A stretch of 7,563 bases of DNA from Hyphomicrobiales bacterium (GTDB taxonomy: Bacteria; Pseudomonadota; Alphaproteobacteria; Rhizobiales; Beijerinckiaceae). The notes under the pieces are model-generated. The model saw only the letters and a program-made list of their open reading frames with translations, had not been told where the DNA came from and searched no databases. The translations under genes were made by a program, and so were the position numbers. Each line of letters starts with the position of its first letter. Positions within the stretch are counted from its first letter, which is position 1. Positions 6,417 through 7,563 of the stretch are shown piece by piece. The DNA lies in assembly GCA_028865375.1 (NCBI GenBank), contig JAGWKJ010000112.1, positions 1 to 7,563 on the forward strand, given 5' to 3'.

Positions 6417-6661
6417 CGCCGGCCCTCGCCGACAAGTTCCTTGATGGCGAGGCCGCCGAGGGTCACGCCTTTGCGCCTTTCGCGGATGCGACGTGCGGCC
6501 TCGTTGCCGCGCTGGCGGTCAAAGGGCGCGCCGAGGGGCACCATGCGAACGACCGCCCTGCCGCGGCGCGTGATCACGACCTCTTCCCCGGCCTCGACCA
6601 AGTCGAGAAGATGGCCGAGACGGTTCTTCGCCTCAAACGCTCCGAATTCCTTCACGGCCAT
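6413..6661 (-). CDS. vapB: Phd/YefM-type antitoxin (VapB) of the VapBC pair
   Basis: This 82-residue protein is a type II antitoxin of the Phd/YefM fold: it should bind and neutralise the VapC toxin encoded immediately downstream and repress the shared promoter. The N-terminal half shows the family pattern FGAFEAKNRLGHLLDLVEAG followed by EEVVITRRGRAVVRMVPL (residues 6-43), the DNA-binding and dimerisation part. The Arg-rich C-terminal half (about 50-82) is the expected toxin-wrapping segment. The start is uncertain. ATG at 6661 is listed, but GGAG abuts it with no spacing; the same GGAG lies six bases before an in-frame GTG at 6655, giving an 80-residue protein. A TTG at 6667 is also possible. 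All choices keep the whole domain. The stop overlaps the vapC start by four bases. Confidence 0.9.
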   Translation of the reverse strand: MAVKEFGAFEAKNRLGHLLDLVEAGEEVVITRRGRAVVRMVPLGAPFDRQRGNEAARRIRERRKGVTLGGLAIKELVGEGRR

Positions 6662-6670
6662 CTCCAATGC

Positions 6671-6690
6671 GCTAGCTTGCCGTCTAGCTT
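6671..6690. promoter_or_regulatory. Candidate vapBC operator
   Basis: Ten bases upstream of the vapB ATG the plus strand carries CTAGCTT twice (6672-6678 and 6684-6690), spaced 12 bp start to start. The same bases form an inverted repeat, GCTAG (6671-6675) and CTAGC (6684-6688). On the minus strand a TCGACG-N17-TAAGCT promoter-like pair would put its -10 on the upstream repeat. Phd/YefM-VapC complexes normally repress their own operon by binding such repeats around the -10, so this is a likely autoregulatory site. CTAG is scarce in the rest of the window, which makes the pair stand out. Confidence 0.45.
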
Positions 6691-6777
6691 AATCCAGAGC
6701 GGAAGCGGCGTCGATGAGTATTCCAGCCGCTCGAACGACGCGGTGAATGGCCTGTCGGCGGGTGCGAACTTCGCCGT

Positions 6778-6799
6778 CATGCGGGGCGCGGCCCGCATG
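6778..6799. terminator. Perfect 8-bp inverted repeat downstream of the GyrI-like gene
   Basis: CATGCGGG (6778-6785) and CCCGCATG (6792-6799) are exact reverse complements around a six-base loop, GCGCGG. The hairpin lies 43-64 bases past the stop of the minus-strand GyrI-like gene and 117 bp before vapB. No T-run follows on either strand, so it would be an atypical terminator or 3'-end stabilising hairpin; a protein-binding site is also possible. Confidence 0.35.
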
Positions 6800-6817
6800 C
6801 GCGCTTCGATCCCGACC

Positions 6818-6834
6818 GGCCGTTTCAAGCGGCC
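6818..6834 (-). terminator. Weak hairpin just after the GyrI-like gene
   Basis: GGCCG (6818-6822) and CGGCC (6830-6834) form a 5-bp stem around a seven-base loop, eight bases past the stop codon of the minus-strand GyrI-like gene. On the minus strand two further G-T wobble pairs could extend it. There is no T-tract, so it may act only as part of a 3'-end structure together with the larger hairpin at 6778-6799. Confidence 0.25.
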
Positions 6835-6841
6835 AAGCGCA

Positions 6842-7483
6842 TCACTTCAGGAAAACGTAAATGTCCACTTGCAGCTTGCCGTCCGAGGAGTCGGCGACGT
6901 CGGCCACGTATTTCTCGGCGAACAGGTCGCGCGCCTCGAGGTTCTTCTCGTCGAGATAGGCGGTGATCGCCTCGTAGGTGCCGTCGATGTTCTCGTAGGA
7001 ATCGCGGTGGGGGAACACCAGCGCCTTGCCCGCCGGCGACTGGCCCCAGGAAATGCCGTCGCCCGGCGCGGCGGCGCCGGCGGCCGGCGCGGCGGCCAGC
7101 GGGATCATCGCCTGGTAGCTGAAGCCGTTGTCGTCGGTCTGCGTGTAGACGGCGAGCGCATGGCCCCGCTCGGCGACGCCCGCCTTGGCCAGCGCGTCGC
7201 GGATCGACTTGAACGCGGCATGGACGGTGGCGAAGCCGTCGTCCCAGCTCGATTTGCCGGCCATCATGGCGACCGGCCGCGCGGGAACGTCGACCGGCGT
7301 CAGCTCGGCGCCCTCGCCTGCCGTCGGCGCCGCGGCGGGCGCGGGCGGCGCGACCGGCGCCGAAGGATCGGCCGGCGCCGTCGCTTGCGCGAAAGCCGGC
7401 GTAGCGCCGACGAACAGCGACGCGGCGCCGAGCGCCATCGCGGCACGGCGCGAAAGTTTGAATTGGCCTGATCGGAAATCCAT
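6842..7483 (-). CDS. Exported protein with GyrI-like small-molecule-binding domain
   Basis: This 213-residue protein has a cleavable signal and a single GyrI-like (AraC effector-binding) domain. The N-terminus reads FKLSRRAAMALGAASLFVG with a likely cleavage site AFA-Q at 31-33. The SRR pair makes Tat export possible, though Sec is not excluded. Residues about 34-60 are an Ala/Pro-rich linker. The domain runs from about 62 to 213: the opening strand LTPVDVPARPVAMMAG, the helix GFATVHAAFKSIRDALAKAG (83-102), the strand LAVYTQTDDNGFSYQAMIPL, and the later KALVFPHRDSYENIDGTYEAITAYLDEKNL with a closing VDIYVFLK strand. Cytoplasmic relatives are ligand domains of BmrR and Rob, or GyrI/SbmC; no DNA-binding domain is present here. 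The ATG at 7483 has GAGGAG five bases upstream (7494-7489), better than starts farther upstream. A candidate promoter lies at 7509-7537. The ligand and role are unknown, and no link to vapBC is evident. Confidence 0.85.
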   Translation of the reverse strand: MDFRSGQFKLSRRAAMALGAASLFVGATPAFAQATAPADPSAPVAPPAPAAAPTAGEGAELTPVDVPARPVAMMAGKSSWDDGFATVHAAFKSIRDALAKAGVAERGHALAVYTQTDDNGFSYQAMIPLAAAPAAGAAAPGDGISWGQSPAGKALVFPHRDSYENIDGTYEAITAYLDEKNLEARDLFAEKYVADVADSSDGKLQVDIYVFLK

Positions 7484-7488
7484 GGGCG

Positions 7489-7494
7489 CTCCTC
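7489..7494 (-). promoter_or_regulatory. Shine-Dalgarno site fixing the GyrI-like protein start
   Basis: GAGGAG on the minus strand lies five bases before the ATG at 7483. It decides for this start over an in-frame start 18 codons upstream at 7537, which would also put extra residues before the signal peptide. Confidence 0.75.
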
Positions 7495-7508
7495 GCGCTA
7501 ACCGCGTC

Positions 7509-7537
7509 TCTATGCACCCGGCCGCGCGGGGCGCCAA
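7509..7537 (-). promoter_or_regulatory. Candidate promoter for the GyrI-like gene
   Basis: On the minus strand TTGGCG (7537-7532, four of six consensus matches) is separated by 17 bp from CATAGA (7514-7509, three of six). Transcription would start near 7502, leaving a leader of about 19 bases with the GAGGAG ribosome site. A GGCGCC pair (7530-7535 and 7543-7548) overlaps the -35 region and could pair as a short stem. The match is moderate. Confidence 0.33.
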
Positions 7538-7563
7538 GGGCGGGCGCCGACCGGGCGCGGGGT

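Noticed and set aside
7484..7537. An 18-codon extension of the GyrI-like protein
   Set aside because: GAGGAG lies five bases before the ATG at 7483; the extension would overlap this site and the candidate promoter.

Overview
This window is a GC-rich, gene-dense bacterial chromosome segment. The gene order radA-cvpA-purF, the GC-biased codon use, the proline/alanine-rich linkers and a possible GAAC-N7-GAAC LexA-type site all point to an alphaproteobacterium. That assignment is inferred from gene order and motif style; there is no rRNA or other taxonomic marker in the window. All genes lie on the minus strand except one plus-strand hydrolase gene.

Right to left along the minus strand: (1) positions 6842-7483 encode an exported protein with a GyrI-like small-molecule-binding domain. 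(2) Positions 5997-6661 hold a VapBC type II toxin-antitoxin pair whose genes overlap by four bases, with a repeat-rich candidate operator just upstream. (3) Positions 3812-5857 encode a full-length glutamine-dependent NAD+ synthetase (nadE), with a good promoter whose -10 element sits at the centre of a GC-rich dyad. (4) Positions 2936-3799 (plus strand) encode a dienelactone-hydrolase family enzyme with a Tat-type signal peptide, convergent with nadE and separated from it by only 12 bp. (5) A 211-bp divergent intergenic region precedes radA (1315-2724) and carries the candidate LexA box, overlapping a TTGAAA -35-like element that faces radA. (6) cvpA (597-1256) and the first 184 codons of purF (1-553, cut by the window edge) follow radA in the same direction. 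A candidate internal promoter for cvpA-purF overlaps the end of radA.

Functionally this is mostly housekeeping: recombination and repair (RadA), purine synthesis (PurF) with its usual partner CvpA, and NAD synthesis (NadE). The accessory parts are the VapBC module between two unrelated genes and the two exported proteins. I see no IS element, prophage, CRISPR array, tRNA or rRNA, and no gene-free stretch longer than about 210 bp. I found no clearly new multi-gene system; the best leads are regulatory sites (radA LexA-like box, nadE promoter dyad, vapBC operator) and the secreted GyrI-like protein.
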